This document shows positions 30,379-37,642 of a DNA stretch of 64,000 nt, piece by piece. The translations under genes and the position numbers were made by a program. A model generated the notes under the pieces. It worked only from the letters and a program-made list of their open reading frames with translations. It made no database searches and was not told the origin of the DNA. The stretch comes from Micromonospora sp. U21. GTDB taxonomy: Bacteria > Actinomycetota > Actinomycetes > Mycobacteriales > Micromonosporaceae. Location: positions 186,001 through 250,000 of the forward strand of contig NZ_JAGPYK010000008.1 in NCBI RefSeq assembly GCF_018070045.1. Reading direction: 5' to 3'. Each line of letters begins with the position of its first letter. The first letter of the stretch is position 1.

Positions 30379-30960
30379 GTGAGCCGCGTGTCACAGGCGC
30401 AAGCACAGGAGAACCGGCGGCGCGTCGTAGCCATCGCTTCCCGGATGTTCCGCGAGAAGGGCACCGCGGTCAGCGTCGCCGATGTGATGAAAGCCGCCGC
30501 GCTCACCCATGGCGGGTTCTACAAGCAGTTCGCCTCGAAGGAGAACCTGATCGACGAGGCCACCGCCCACGCCTTCGACAAGCCGGCGGCATACTCGGCG
30601 GAGGCGCTCGAGGAGCACGCCGGGGAGCACGAGGCCGCCCGCCGGACACTGATCGAGCAGTACCTCTCGCTCTGGCACCGCGATCACGCCGGGGACGGCT
30701 GCCCGGTCTCCGGATTCGCCGCTGACATGGGACGCGAGACCGACCAGGCCGCCCGCGCCCACCACGTCTACATCAACGGGGTACGGAACCTCGCCGCCCG
30801 GCTGGACACCGGCGACGACGACGGCATGGCCCAGCTCTGCACCATGGTCGGTGCCCTCGCCCTCGCCCGCGCCACCCGCGGCAACCCGATCTCCGAAGAA
30901 CTGCTGCAGGCCGCGCGCACGTCTCTCACCGAGAGCGGAACCGGGCAGTCCGCCGAGTAA
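30379..30960 (+). CDS. TetR-family transcriptional regulator
   Basis: This 193-aa protein has an N-terminal TetR HTH (about 12-58: RRRVVAIASRMFREKGTAVS and AAALTHGGFYKQFASKENL) and a C-terminal ligand-binding region with DGCPVSGFAADM, typical of the TetR_C subgroup near reductase/oxidoreductase genes. The start is GTG after GAGGAGAG. It is divergent from the broken membrane and NmrA-like genes and probably controlled them. It is the only intact gene between the two tRNA-Ala repeats. Confidence 0.88.
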   Translation: MSRVSQAQAQENRRRVVAIASRMFREKGTAVSVADVMKAAALTHGGFYKQFASKENLIDEATAHAFDKPAAYSAEALEEHAGEHEAARRTLIEQYLSLWHRDHAGDGCPVSGFAADMGRETDQAARAHHVYINGVRNLAARLDTGDDDGMAQLCTMVGALALARATRGNPISEELLQAARTSLTESGTGQSAE

Positions 30961-31055
30961 CGCTGCCGCTCGTGAACGAGTAGCCAAGGCGGTGTCCGTA
31001 CCTCGGCGGACTGGTTGGGCAGCGCCGGGCGAGGTTGACCAAGCCCCGCCCGCTG

Positions 31056-31097
31056 CTGGCAGTGTGGGGGTCAGGGTTCGAGTCCCCTCGGCTCCAC
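31056..31097 (+). repeat. attR-like direct repeat (tRNA-Ala fragment)
   Basis: This is a copy of the 3' half of tRNA-Ala (CTGGCAGTGTGGGGGTC ... CGGCTCCAC), lacking one G before the TTCGAG T-loop. No acceptor 5' strand or D-arm is present, so it is not a tRNA gene. Confidence 0.8.
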
Positions 31098-31191
31098 AAC
31101 TCTTTGATCTGCGGTTTTTCGCTGTGCTGCAATCGCCATGCGAACCCGCTGATCGAGGGACAGAGCGTTCCTGGGCAGCGGGCGAGAGATG

Positions 31192-31210
31192 CATGCATAA
31201 TGAATGCATG
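31192..31210. promoter_or_regulatory. Palindromic operator overlapping vapB start
   Basis: CATGCAT-AATGA-ATGCATG is a perfect 7-bp inverted repeat whose right arm includes the vapB ATG. It covers the probable -10 box CATAAT (31196-31201), which lies 6 nt before that ATG. VapB or VapBC binding here would shut off transcription. Confidence 0.65.
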
Positions 31211-31462
31211 GTTGCTCTCCAGATTCGGGACGTGCCGGAAGAAGTACGAGACGCCCTTGCGGCCCAGGCCAAGGCGCGCGGGCAGTCACTCCAGGCGTAC
31301 CTGCTGGAGTTGGTCGAGACGCAGGCTCGACGTCTGCGCAACTCGGCGGCCCTTGATCGCTTCGCCGGTCGATCGGACGGTGCTCGCTCCCTGCCGGGGG
31401 AGAGTGCCACCGAGTTGACCGACCAACGGGAGCAGCACGGACCACGGGGAAGTGCCGCGTGA
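31208..31462 (+). CDS. vapB: VapB/FitA-type antitoxin
   Basis: This 84-aa antitoxin has an N-terminal ribbon-helix-helix DNA-binding domain (VALQIRDVPEEVRDALAAQA and LQAYLLELVE) and a disordered C-terminal part that should bind the VapC toxin. Its stop overlaps the vapC start (GTGA). The ATG at 31208 lacks a Shine-Dalgarno and lies 6 nt after CATAAT, consistent with leaderless expression. An in-frame ATG at 31193 is less likely. Confidence 0.88.
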   Translation: MVALQIRDVPEEVRDALAAQAKARGQSLQAYLLELVETQARRLRNSAALDRFAGRSDGARSLPGESATELTDQREQHGPRGSAA

Positions 31463-31860
31463 TAGTCGTGGATGCGTCGGTCCTGGCCGATGCCCTGGTC
31501 GACGACGGGCCGGTAGGCGACGCGGCGCGGCGGGAACTGACCGGAGATCCGCACTGGGTCGCGCCCGGCCATCTTCTGGTCGAGGTCATGTCGGTGATCA
31601 GGGGCAAGGTCCTCGGTGGGAAGCTCGGTTTTGCCCGGGCTCAGGAGGCGATCAATACTTTGCCTTCGTTGGTCATCGACGAGGTTGGCGTCGCGATGCT
31701 GCTCGACCGGATGTGGCAGTTGCGCGGCAATGTCACGGCCTACGACGCGGCGTATGTCGCGGCGGCGGAGTTGATGGCCTGTCCGCTCGTGACCGGTGAT
31801 GGTCGGCTCGCCAAGGCCAGCGGCGTCCGCTGCGAGATCCGACTGCTCGCTGCTCCCTGA
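31459..31860 (+). CDS. vapC: VapC PIN-domain ribonuclease toxin
   Basis: This 133-aa PIN-domain toxin has the four metal-binding acidic residues in place: D5 (VVDASVL), E42 (LLVEVMS), D96 (AYDAAYVA) and D114 (LVTGDGRL). VapC toxins cut tRNA or rRNA and are held inactive by VapB. It starts with GTG overlapping the vapB stop by 4 bp, so translation is coupled. The active site is intact. Confidence 0.92.
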   Translation: MIVVDASVLADALVDDGPVGDAARRELTGDPHWVAPGHLLVEVMSVIRGKVLGGKLGFARAQEAINTLPSLVIDEVGVAMLLDRMWQLRGNVTAYDAAYVAAAELMACPLVTGDGRLAKASGVRCEIRLLAAP

Positions 31861-31980
31861 CGACGGCTGTCCAATGATCGTCGCCCTCGGGCCTTTGAGT
31901 TGGTCAATCCAAGTGACAGCGGCTCACCGGCGATAGTCGCAGGCTGGTTCGCACGGTGGTACCTCCGGCCCACCTTACGA

Positions 31981-32019
31981 AATGCCCTGGCACGGGACCG
32001 ATCCCGCACCAGGGCGTTG
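31981..32019. terminator. Hairpin downstream of vapC
   Basis: GCCCTGG (31984-31990) pairs with CCAGGGC (32009-32015), with an inner GGGA/TCCC stem. It is about 120 bp after vapC and may end that transcript or belong to the left end of the TnpB element. Confidence 0.5.
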
Positions 32020-32113
32020 TCATCGGTGTCGCGGCGTGGATACCCCTGCCTTCAGGCGAAACGCCGCTCCCTCCAGAGATGGGCTTACATGAACTACTGG
32101 CAGAATGGGAGGC

Positions 32114-33226
32114 ATGGGTGAGGCGGTGAAGCGGGCGTACAAGTACCGCTTCTATCCGACCCCCGAGCAGGCCGACCAGCTCAACCGCACCTTCGGGTGC
32201 GTGCGCAAGGTCTACAACCTCGCGTTGGAGGCGCGCACCCGTGCGTGGGCGGTCGACCGGCAGCGCAGCACCTACGTGCAGTCCTCGGCGTGGCTGACCG
32301 AGTGGAAGCGCACCGAGGAGCTTGTGTTCCTCAATGAGGTCAGTTCCGTGCCGTTGCAGCAGGCGCTGCGGCACCTGCAAGCCGGGTTCGCGGCGTTCTG
32401 GGGCAAGCGGTCGCGCTACCCGCGGTTTAAGTCCAAGCGCAAGTCTCGGGCGTCGGCGGAGTACACCCGCTCGGCGTTTCGCTGGCGCGACGGGCAGCTC
32501 ACCCTGGCCAAGATGGAGACCCCACTGGACATCGTGTGGTCCCGGCCCCTGCCCGACGGCGTCGAGCCGTCCACGGTCACGGTGTCCCGCGACCCGGCCG
32601 GTCGGTGGTTCGTGTCCATGCTGGTGGAAGACCCCTCCATCGCAGCCGTGCCGCCGGTGGGCGCCGCGGTGGGGATAGACGCGGGCATCACCAGTCTGCT
32701 CACCCTGTCCACCGGGGAGAAGATCACCAACCCGCGCCACGAGCGCGCTGACCGGCGCAAACTGGCCAAGGCGCAGCGGAACCTGTCGCGTAAGGCCAAG
32801 GACTCCGCCAACCGGGCCAAGGCCCGCCTCGCGGTGGCCCGGATCCATGCCCGCATCGCCGACCGGCGGCGGGATCACCTGCACAAGCTGTCGACTCGAC
32901 TCGTCCGTGAGAACCAAACGGTCGTGATCGAAGACCTCAGCGTGCGCAACATGCTGCGCAACCACAGTCTGGCCCGCGCCATCTCCGACGCGGCGTGGAC
33001 ACACCTGCGCAGCATGATCGAGTACAAGGCCGCCTGGTACGGGCGGACCGTGATTGCCATCGACCGCTGGCATCCGAGCACGAAGACCTGCTCGGCGTGC
33101 GGGCGGATCAACACCGCCATGACCCTCGGCGTTCGCGCCTGGACGTGTCCGGGCTGCGATGCCGTGCACGACCGGGACGCCAACGCCGCCCGCAACATCC
33201 TCGCCGCCGGGCTGGCGGAGAGGTAA
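32114..33226 (+). CDS. tnpB: TnpB RNA-guided nuclease
   Basis: This 370-aa TnpB has all expected parts: an N-terminal wedge/REC region from KRAYKYRFYPTPEQADQL, the RuvC-I motif VGIDAGI, the RuvC-II glutamate in VVIEDLSVRNM, a zinc ribbon CSAC...CPGC and the RuvC-III aspartate in HDRDANAARN. Counted from the alternative ATG at 32105, the catalytic residues are D192, E276 and D358. The family uses an omega-RNA from the element's right end to cut DNA. The protein appears intact. Possible starts are ATG 32105, ATG 32114 and GTG 32126. Confidence 0.93.
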   Translation: MGEAVKRAYKYRFYPTPEQADQLNRTFGCVRKVYNLALEARTRAWAVDRQRSTYVQSSAWLTEWKRTEELVFLNEVSSVPLQQALRHLQAGFAAFWGKRSRYPRFKSKRKSRASAEYTRSAFRWRDGQLTLAKMETPLDIVWSRPLPDGVEPSTVTVSRDPAGRWFVSMLVEDPSIAAVPPVGAAVGIDAGITSLLTLSTGEKITNPRHERADRRKLAKAQRNLSRKAKDSANRAKARLAVARIHARIADRRRDHLHKLSTRLVRENQTVVIEDLSVRNMLRNHSLARAISDAAWTHLRSMIEYKAAWYGRTVIAIDRWHPSTKTCSACGRINTAMTLGVRAWTCPGCDAVHDRDANAARNILAAGLAER

Positions 33227-33349
33227 AACGCCTGTGAAGGGACGATAAGACCCGACCCGCGCAAGCGGTGAAGGCACGGCCCGGTGAAACAGGAACCCCC
33301 TCGGGTGACCGAGGGAATCCCCGCCCTTCAGGGCAGTGGAGGATGTCAA
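33227..33349 (+). ncRNA. Predicted omega-RNA / right end of the TnpB element
   Basis: Downstream of the tnpB stop are two hairpins: CCCTCGG-GTGA-CCGAGGG (33298-33315) and a CCCGCCC-TTCA-GGGC-type stem (33320-33337). The terminal GTGGAGGATGTCAA follows. This is the usual right-end scaffold of actinobacterial IS605-type tnpB. The guide would start at 33350 (GACCGTAGATCTGTTC...). The omega-RNA 5' end probably lies inside the tnpB 3' region. Confidence 0.65.
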
Positions 33350-33585
33350 GACCGTAGATCTGTTCGGGCGAGCGCCTCCAGCCCCTGCAGGGAGGGGTTG
33401 CGGTCCCGGCCCTGCTCCAGGCGGAGGTAGTAGTCCGAGCTGATGCCGGCGAGCTGGGCGACCTCTTGGCGGCGCAGGCCGGGGACCCGGCGCAGGCCCG
33501 CACCGGCGCCGATGCCGACGTCCTCGGGTCGGACCAGTTCCCGCCGGGCCCGGAGGAACTCGCCGAGCGGGTTGTCGCCATCCAT
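33346..33585 (-). pseudogene. Truncated MmyB-like XRE regulator
   Basis: The 79-codon frame from ATG 33585 encodes the N-terminal HTH of an MmyB/XRE-type regulator (LGEFLRARRELVRPEDVGIG, GLRRQEVAQLAGISSDYYLR, LEQGRDRNPSLQGLEALAR). Family members are normally about 270-300 aa with a MmyB ligand-binding domain. Here the frame ends seven residues later in a TGA formed by the TCA of the TnpB right end. The missing C-terminal part is not found on the other side of the element. Confidence 0.75.
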
Positions 33586-33748
33586 GTCACCCACGGTAGG
33601 TCGGTTGCCCCGGCGGTGGCTGGCCCTCCCACTACCTGCCACCGAGGTGGCCGCCGCTGGCTGCGGCCCGGCCCGGACGGCCCCCAACGGCACCTTCTCC
33701 GACCGCGAGGGACCGCTGCCCTGGTAGGTACGGAGCCGTAGACGCGAC

Positions 33749-33783
33749 ACGCCCTGACCGGAGGCATCCGGTCAGGGCGTTTT
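33749..33783. terminator. Rho-independent terminator
   Basis: A 13-bp stem (ACGCCCTGACCGG) with a 6-nt loop is followed by TTTT on the plus strand. It also lies downstream of rpmJ on the minus strand. Confidence 0.8.
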
Positions 33784-33809
33784 CGACTGTATGTCCGGTC
33801 AGGCCGTGA

Positions 33810-33932
33810 TCAGCCCTGGCGGCTCTTCCACTGCGGGTTCGCGCGGTTCACCACGATGACCCGGCCGTGCCGGCGGACCACCACCGAACCGGGCTTCTGC
33901 TTGAGCGCGCGCAACGAGGTGCGTACCTTCAT
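33810..33932 (-). CDS. rpmJ: Ribosomal protein L36, zinc-free (C-) paralog
   Basis: This 40-aa protein, [15 protein letters not shown] ... [12 protein letters not shown], is a bL36. The four zinc-binding Cys/His positions of the usual form are replaced, as in the YkgO-type C-minus paralog. Such copies replace the zinc form under zinc starvation and are usually Zur-controlled. The ATG follows GAGGAGG by 5 nt. I see no clear Zur box in the 140 bp upstream. Confidence 0.93.
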   Translation of the reverse strand: MKVRTSLRALKQKPGSVVVRRHGRVIVVNRANPQWKSRQG

Positions 33933-34071
33933 GTCTGCCTCCTCGGCCTGAGGGATCGGCCTCGATCCGTACCGTCTGTCGGAACGCCGTGGCCCGTGCC
34001 GCGATTCCCGGCGGCCCCGGCGTCGAACCTTTGCCGTCCCGCGCCCGTACCACTGCGCGGGAGGTCACACC

Positions 34072-35001
34072 ATGCGCGTGCGCCGAGTGCTCGCCGCCAT
34101 GCTGGTCGCCGTCGCGACCGTGCCGTTCAGCGCCGCGCCCGCCGCCGCGCACGGCGCGCCGACCAGCCCGATCAGCCGGGCCGCGGCCTGCGGACCCGAG
34201 GGCCGGTACGCGGCCACCAGCGCCTGCCGGGCGGCGGTCGAGGCGGGCGCGGCGGTCCGCGAGTGGGACAACGTCCGGGTCGCCGCGATCAACGGTCGGG
34301 ACCGGGAGCGGATCCCTGACGGTGAGCTGTGCAGCGGTGGGCTCTCCGCGTACCGGGGGCTCGATCTGCCCCGGACCGACTGGCCGAGCACCGAGCTGAC
34401 CGCCGGCGCCCGGTTCACCTTCCGTTACCGGACCACCATCGAGCACCGGGGCACCTTCCGGCTCTACGTCACCCGGCCCGGCTACGACCCCCGCGCGCCT
34501 CTGACCTGGGGGGACCTGGAGTCGCGCCCGTTCCTGACGGTGACCGACCCGCCGGTGCGGGCCGGGGCGTACCAGCTGGCGGGTCGGCTGCCGGCGAGCC
34601 GGGACGGCCGGCACCTGATCTACACGATCTGGCAGAACTCCAACACTCCGGACACCTACTACTCCTGCTCCGACGTGGTGTTCCGCCCCGCGCGGGGCGG
34701 CGCGGCGACGGGTACCCCGCGGCCGGCCGTCGCGACGAAGGGCGCGCCGGCGGTGCCGCGTACCGCCGCGGGCCGGCCGGCCGCCACCGAGCCGGCGGTG
34801 GCGGCGGCGGCCGACCCGGGCGTGCCGGTGGCGTCGGTGACCGACCTCAGCAGCCGGTGGCCGGTGCTTGCCGGTGCCGCCGCCGTGCTGGTCATCGCGC
34901 TGCTGGTCGGCGCGGGTCGGATGCGCCGCACCGTCGGCGCGCCGGTCGGGCGGCAGTGCGAGGTGCGCAACCATCGGGCCGGGCGGCGCCGGATCTGGTG
35001 A
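34072..35001 (+). CDS. AA10 lytic polysaccharide monooxygenase, membrane-anchored
   Basis: This 309-aa protein has a signal peptide (1-26, cleavage at AAA/HG) that exposes His27 as the N-terminal copper ligand. The AA10 catalytic domain (27-about 205) has the second histidine-brace residue H125 (TIEHRGTFRLY), IYTIWQNSNTPDTYYSCSDV and paired cysteines. An Ala/Pro-rich linker leads to a C-terminal TM helix (about 263-282) and a basic tail. Enzymes of this family oxidise chitin or cellulose. A C-terminal anchor instead of a carbohydrate-binding module suggests action at the cell surface. Confidence 0.88.
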   Translation: MRVRRVLAAMLVAVATVPFSAAPAAAHGAPTSPISRAAACGPEGRYAATSACRAAVEAGAAVREWDNVRVAAINGRDRERIPDGELCSGGLSAYRGLDLPRTDWPSTELTAGARFTFRYRTTIEHRGTFRLYVTRPGYDPRAPLTWGDLESRPFLTVTDPPVRAGAYQLAGRLPASRDGRHLIYTIWQNSNTPDTYYSCSDVVFRPARGGAATGTPRPAVATKGAPAVPRTAAGRPAATEPAVAAAADPGVPVASVTDLSSRWPVLAGAAAVLVIALLVGAGRMRRTVGAPVGRQCEVRNHRAGRRRIW

Positions 35002-35028
35002 TCCGGCCCGCCACCGGCCCGGCGGCGC

Positions 35029-36024
35029 TCAGCCCAGGTGCCGGTCGATCTCGGCCAGTTCCTCGGCGCTGAAGTCGAGATTGTCCAGCGCGGCGATGTT
35101 CGTCTCCAGCTGCGCGACGCTGCTCGCCCCGATGATCAGGCTGGTCATCCGCGGGTCGCGCAGCGCCCAGGCCAGCGCGAGCTGGGCCAGTGACTGGCCG
35201 CGTCGCTCGGCGACCTCGCCCAACCCCCGGATGGTGGCCATCTTCTCGTCGCTGAGGTCGCTCTCGTTGAGGAAGACGCTGGTGCGCACCCGCGAGTCGG
35301 CCGGGATGCCACCCAGGTAGCGGTCGGTCAGCAGGCCCTGGGCCAACGGGCTGTAGGCGATGCAGCCGGCGCCGACCTGCTCGAGCGTGTCGAGCAGGCC
35401 GTCGGTCTCCGTCCACCGGTTGAGCATCGAGTACGACGGCTGGTTGATCAGCAGCGGCGTGCCCAGCTCGCGCAGGATCGCGGCGGCGCGGGCCGTCTGC
35501 TCGGAGTTGTAGTTGGAGATGCCGACGTAGAGCGCCTTGCCGGAGCGGACGATGGCGTCCAACGCGCCCATCGTCTCCTCCAGCGGGGTGTCCGGGTCGA
35601 ACCGGTGCGAGTAGAAGATGTCGACGTAGTCCAGCCCCATCCGGCTCAGGGACTGGTCCAGCGAGGAGATCAGGTACTTGCGTGAGCCCCACTCGCCGTA
35701 CGGGCCGGGCCACATGAGGTAGCCGGCCTTGCTGGAGATGACCAGCTCGTCCCGGTATGGCTTCAGGTCGGTGGCGAGCATCCGGCCGAAGTTCTCCTCG
35801 GCTGCGCCGGGTGGGGGGCCGTAGTTGTTGGCCAGGTCGAAGTGGGTGACACCCAGGTCGAAGGCGCGTCGGACGATGTCGCGTTGCCGCTCGAACGGGC
35901 GGTCCGGGCCGAAGTTGTGCCACAGGCCGAGGGAGACGGCGGGCAGCCGCAGGCCACTGCGTCCGCTGCGCCGGTAGGTCATCGTTTCGTAGCGGTCATC
36001 CGCGGCGAGGTAGGTCACGATCAT
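35029..36024 (-). CDS. Aldo/keto reductase (YghZ/Kv-beta-like)
   Basis: This 331-aa NADPH-dependent reductase resembles YghZ, which reduces L-glyceraldehyde 3-phosphate. Catalytic-type residues are seen in FDLANNYGPP (Tyr), ISSKAGYLMWPGPYG (Lys) and DIFYSHRFDP (His). GISNYNSEQT and the SSVAQLETNIAAL cofactor site follow. The ATG at 36024 is chosen because upstream sequence overlaps the promoter of the divergent reductase. Confidence 0.9.
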   Translation of the reverse strand: MIVTYLAADDRYETMTYRRSGRSGLRLPAVSLGLWHNFGPDRPFERQRDIVRRAFDLGVTHFDLANNYGPPPGAAEENFGRMLATDLKPYRDELVISSKAGYLMWPGPYGEWGSRKYLISSLDQSLSRMGLDYVDIFYSHRFDPDTPLEETMGALDAIVRSGKALYVGISNYNSEQTARAAAILRELGTPLLINQPSYSMLNRWTETDGLLDTLEQVGAGCIAYSPLAQGLLTDRYLGGIPADSRVRTSVFLNESDLSDEKMATIRGLGEVAERRGQSLAQLALAWALRDPRMTSLIIGASSVAQLETNIAALDNLDFSAEELAEIDRHLG

Positions 36025-36081
36025 GAGCGTAGCTCCGGCTCGGGGTACGCGGGATCGGGCGTGTGAACCCGGACAACGGGG

Positions 36082-36087
36082 TAGCTT
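36082..36087 (+). promoter_or_regulatory. Leaderless -10 box
   Basis: TAGCTT lies 7 nt before the ATG at 36095. Confidence 0.5.
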
Positions 36088-36094
36088 CGAGACC

Positions 36095-37075
36095 ATGCGT
36101 CTCATCGCGCTCGACACGCCCAAGCCGCTGTCCAGGATCGGGTTGGGCACGTGGCAGTTCGGCTCCCGGGAGTGGGGCTACGGCCCGGATTTCGAGCGTC
36201 AGGCGGCGCAGATCGTCCGGCGGGCGCTCGAGTTGGGTGTGACTGTCTTCGACACCGCGGAGATCTACGGCTTCGGGCGCAGCGAGCGGATCCTCGGCGC
36301 GGCGCTCGGCGACGACCGGCCCGAGGTGGTGATCGCGTCCAAGATCTTCCCGGTGCTGCCGGTGGCCGCGGTGGTGCAGCAGCGGGCGGTCGCCTCGGCG
36401 GCCCGGCTCGGCGTGACCTCCCTGGACCTCTACCAGGTGCACCAGCCGCACCCGCTGGTCGCCGACCACAGCACCATGCGCGGGATGCGCGCGTTGCAGG
36501 ACGTCGGGCTGGTCGGCGAGGTTGGGGTGAGCAACTACGGGCTGCGCCGATGGCAGGTCGCCGAGGCGGCGCTCGGCCGGCGGGTGCTCAGCAACCAGGT
36601 CCGCTACAGCATGCTGGACCGCGCGCCCGAGCAGGACCTGCTGCCGTACGCGCGGGAGGCCGGTCGGGTGGTCATTGCGTACAGCCCACTCGCCCAGGGC
36701 TTCCTCTCCGGCCGCTACGACGCGAAGAACCCGCCGACCGGCGCCGTCCGGCGGGCCAACCCGTACTTCCTGCCGGAGAACCTTGAGCGGGGTGCCGCCC
36801 TGATCGACACGTTGCGCCAGGTCGCCGACGCGCACGACGCCACCCCCAGCCAGATCGCGCTGGCCTACGTGCTGCGCCACCCGAACGTACTGGCCATCCC
36901 CGGCGCGTCCGGCGTGGAGCAGATGGAACGCAACGCCGCCGCCGCCGACATCGACTTCACCGACGACGAGTACGCCGCACTGGCCGAGGCCGCCAAACGG
37001 TTCCGGCCGGTCACCGGCCTCGCCGCGATGCCCCGAATGTTGCGCGCCCGGTTCACCGGCCCGACGGAAAAGTGA
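36095..37075 (+). CDS. Aldo/keto reductase
   Basis: This 326-aa AKR has the DTAEIYGFGRSE tyrosine motif, the lysine in VIASKIFP, the histidine in YQVHQPHP, and a C-terminal IPGASGVEQMERN cofactor site. It is divergent from the other AKR and is only a distant relative of it. The substrate is unknown. Its stop overlaps the hemerythrin start (GTGA), so the two are probably translated together. Confidence 0.9.
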   Translation: MRLIALDTPKPLSRIGLGTWQFGSREWGYGPDFERQAAQIVRRALELGVTVFDTAEIYGFGRSERILGAALGDDRPEVVIASKIFPVLPVAAVVQQRAVASAARLGVTSLDLYQVHQPHPLVADHSTMRGMRALQDVGLVGEVGVSNYGLRRWQVAEAALGRRVLSNQVRYSMLDRAPEQDLLPYAREAGRVVIAYSPLAQGFLSGRYDAKNPPTGAVRRANPYFLPENLERGAALIDTLRQVADAHDATPSQIALAYVLRHPNVLAIPGASGVEQMERNAAAADIDFTDDEYAALAEAAKRFRPVTGLAAMPRMLRARFTGPTEK

Positions 37076-37578
37076 GCACAGTGGACGACATCACCGCAAT
37101 GATTCTGGACGACCACGCCGCCTTCCGGCGCGGCTTCGCCCGCCTCGACGATGCCCGTGGCGAGCAGGAGCTGTTGGCGATCTGGGACGCACTCGCCCTG
37201 CACCTGGACATCCACGCCGAGGCCGAGGAGGCGATCCTCTACCCGCACCTGGTCAAGCACGGCGACGACGGCGAGGACGAGACCGCCGACGCGATCGGCG
37301 ACCACAACAAGATCCGGGACGCCATCGCCGAGTCCAAGCTGCACCCGGTCGGCTCGGATCGCTGGTGGGCGGCGGTCGGCACGGCCCGTCGGGAGAACAG
37401 CGAGCACCTGGCCGAGGAGGAGGACGAGGCCCTGCCCGACTTCCGCCGGCATGCCAGCCCGGAGCTGCGCGCCGAGCTGGGCCACCGCTGGCTCACCTTC
37501 TACGGCGAGCACAAGAACGGGCGTGACCTGCCCTTCCGGGACAAGGACCCACAGTCGTACGTGGCCGACCACCGCTGA
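37072..37578 (+). CDS. Hemerythrin-domain protein
   Basis: This 168-aa four-helix-bundle protein has the spaced metal-ligand residues of hemerythrin-like domains: DDHAAFR, HLDIHAEAEEAILYPHL, DHNKIRDAI and SEHLAEEEDEALPDF. It probably binds a non-haem di-iron centre and may sense or buffer O2, NO or redox changes. It starts with GTG overlapping the upstream AKR stop. Confidence 0.88.
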   Translation: MSTVDDITAMILDDHAAFRRGFARLDDARGEQELLAIWDALALHLDIHAEAEEAILYPHLVKHGDDGEDETADAIGDHNKIRDAIAESKLHPVGSDRWWAAVGTARRENSEHLAEEEDEALPDFRRHASPELRAELGHRWLTFYGEHKNGRDLPFRDKDPQSYVADHR

Positions 37579-37642
37579 ACGCGGCTCGATCTCCCCGGCA
37601 CGGGGGAGTCGCAGAGGTTGGCGACGGCAGCAGAATGACGGG

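Larger units (their letters stand above)
32040..33349 (+). mobile_element. IS1341-type (IS200/IS605 family) element, tnpB only
   Basis: The unit consists of a left flank, tnpB and a right end ending about TGTCAA (33344-33349). The left boundary is approximate; CCTGCCTTCAGGCG near 32053-32066 resembles the subterminal hairpins of such elements. No TnpA Y1 transposase is present, so it cannot move by itself. Confidence 0.65.

Noticed and set aside
31056..31097. Second tRNA-Ala gene
   Set aside because: Only the 3' half is present, and one base is missing next to the T-loop.
34892..35923. Long frames over the aldo/keto reductase genes
   Set aside because: Arg/Pro-rich out-of-frame translations of real genes on the same or opposite strand.
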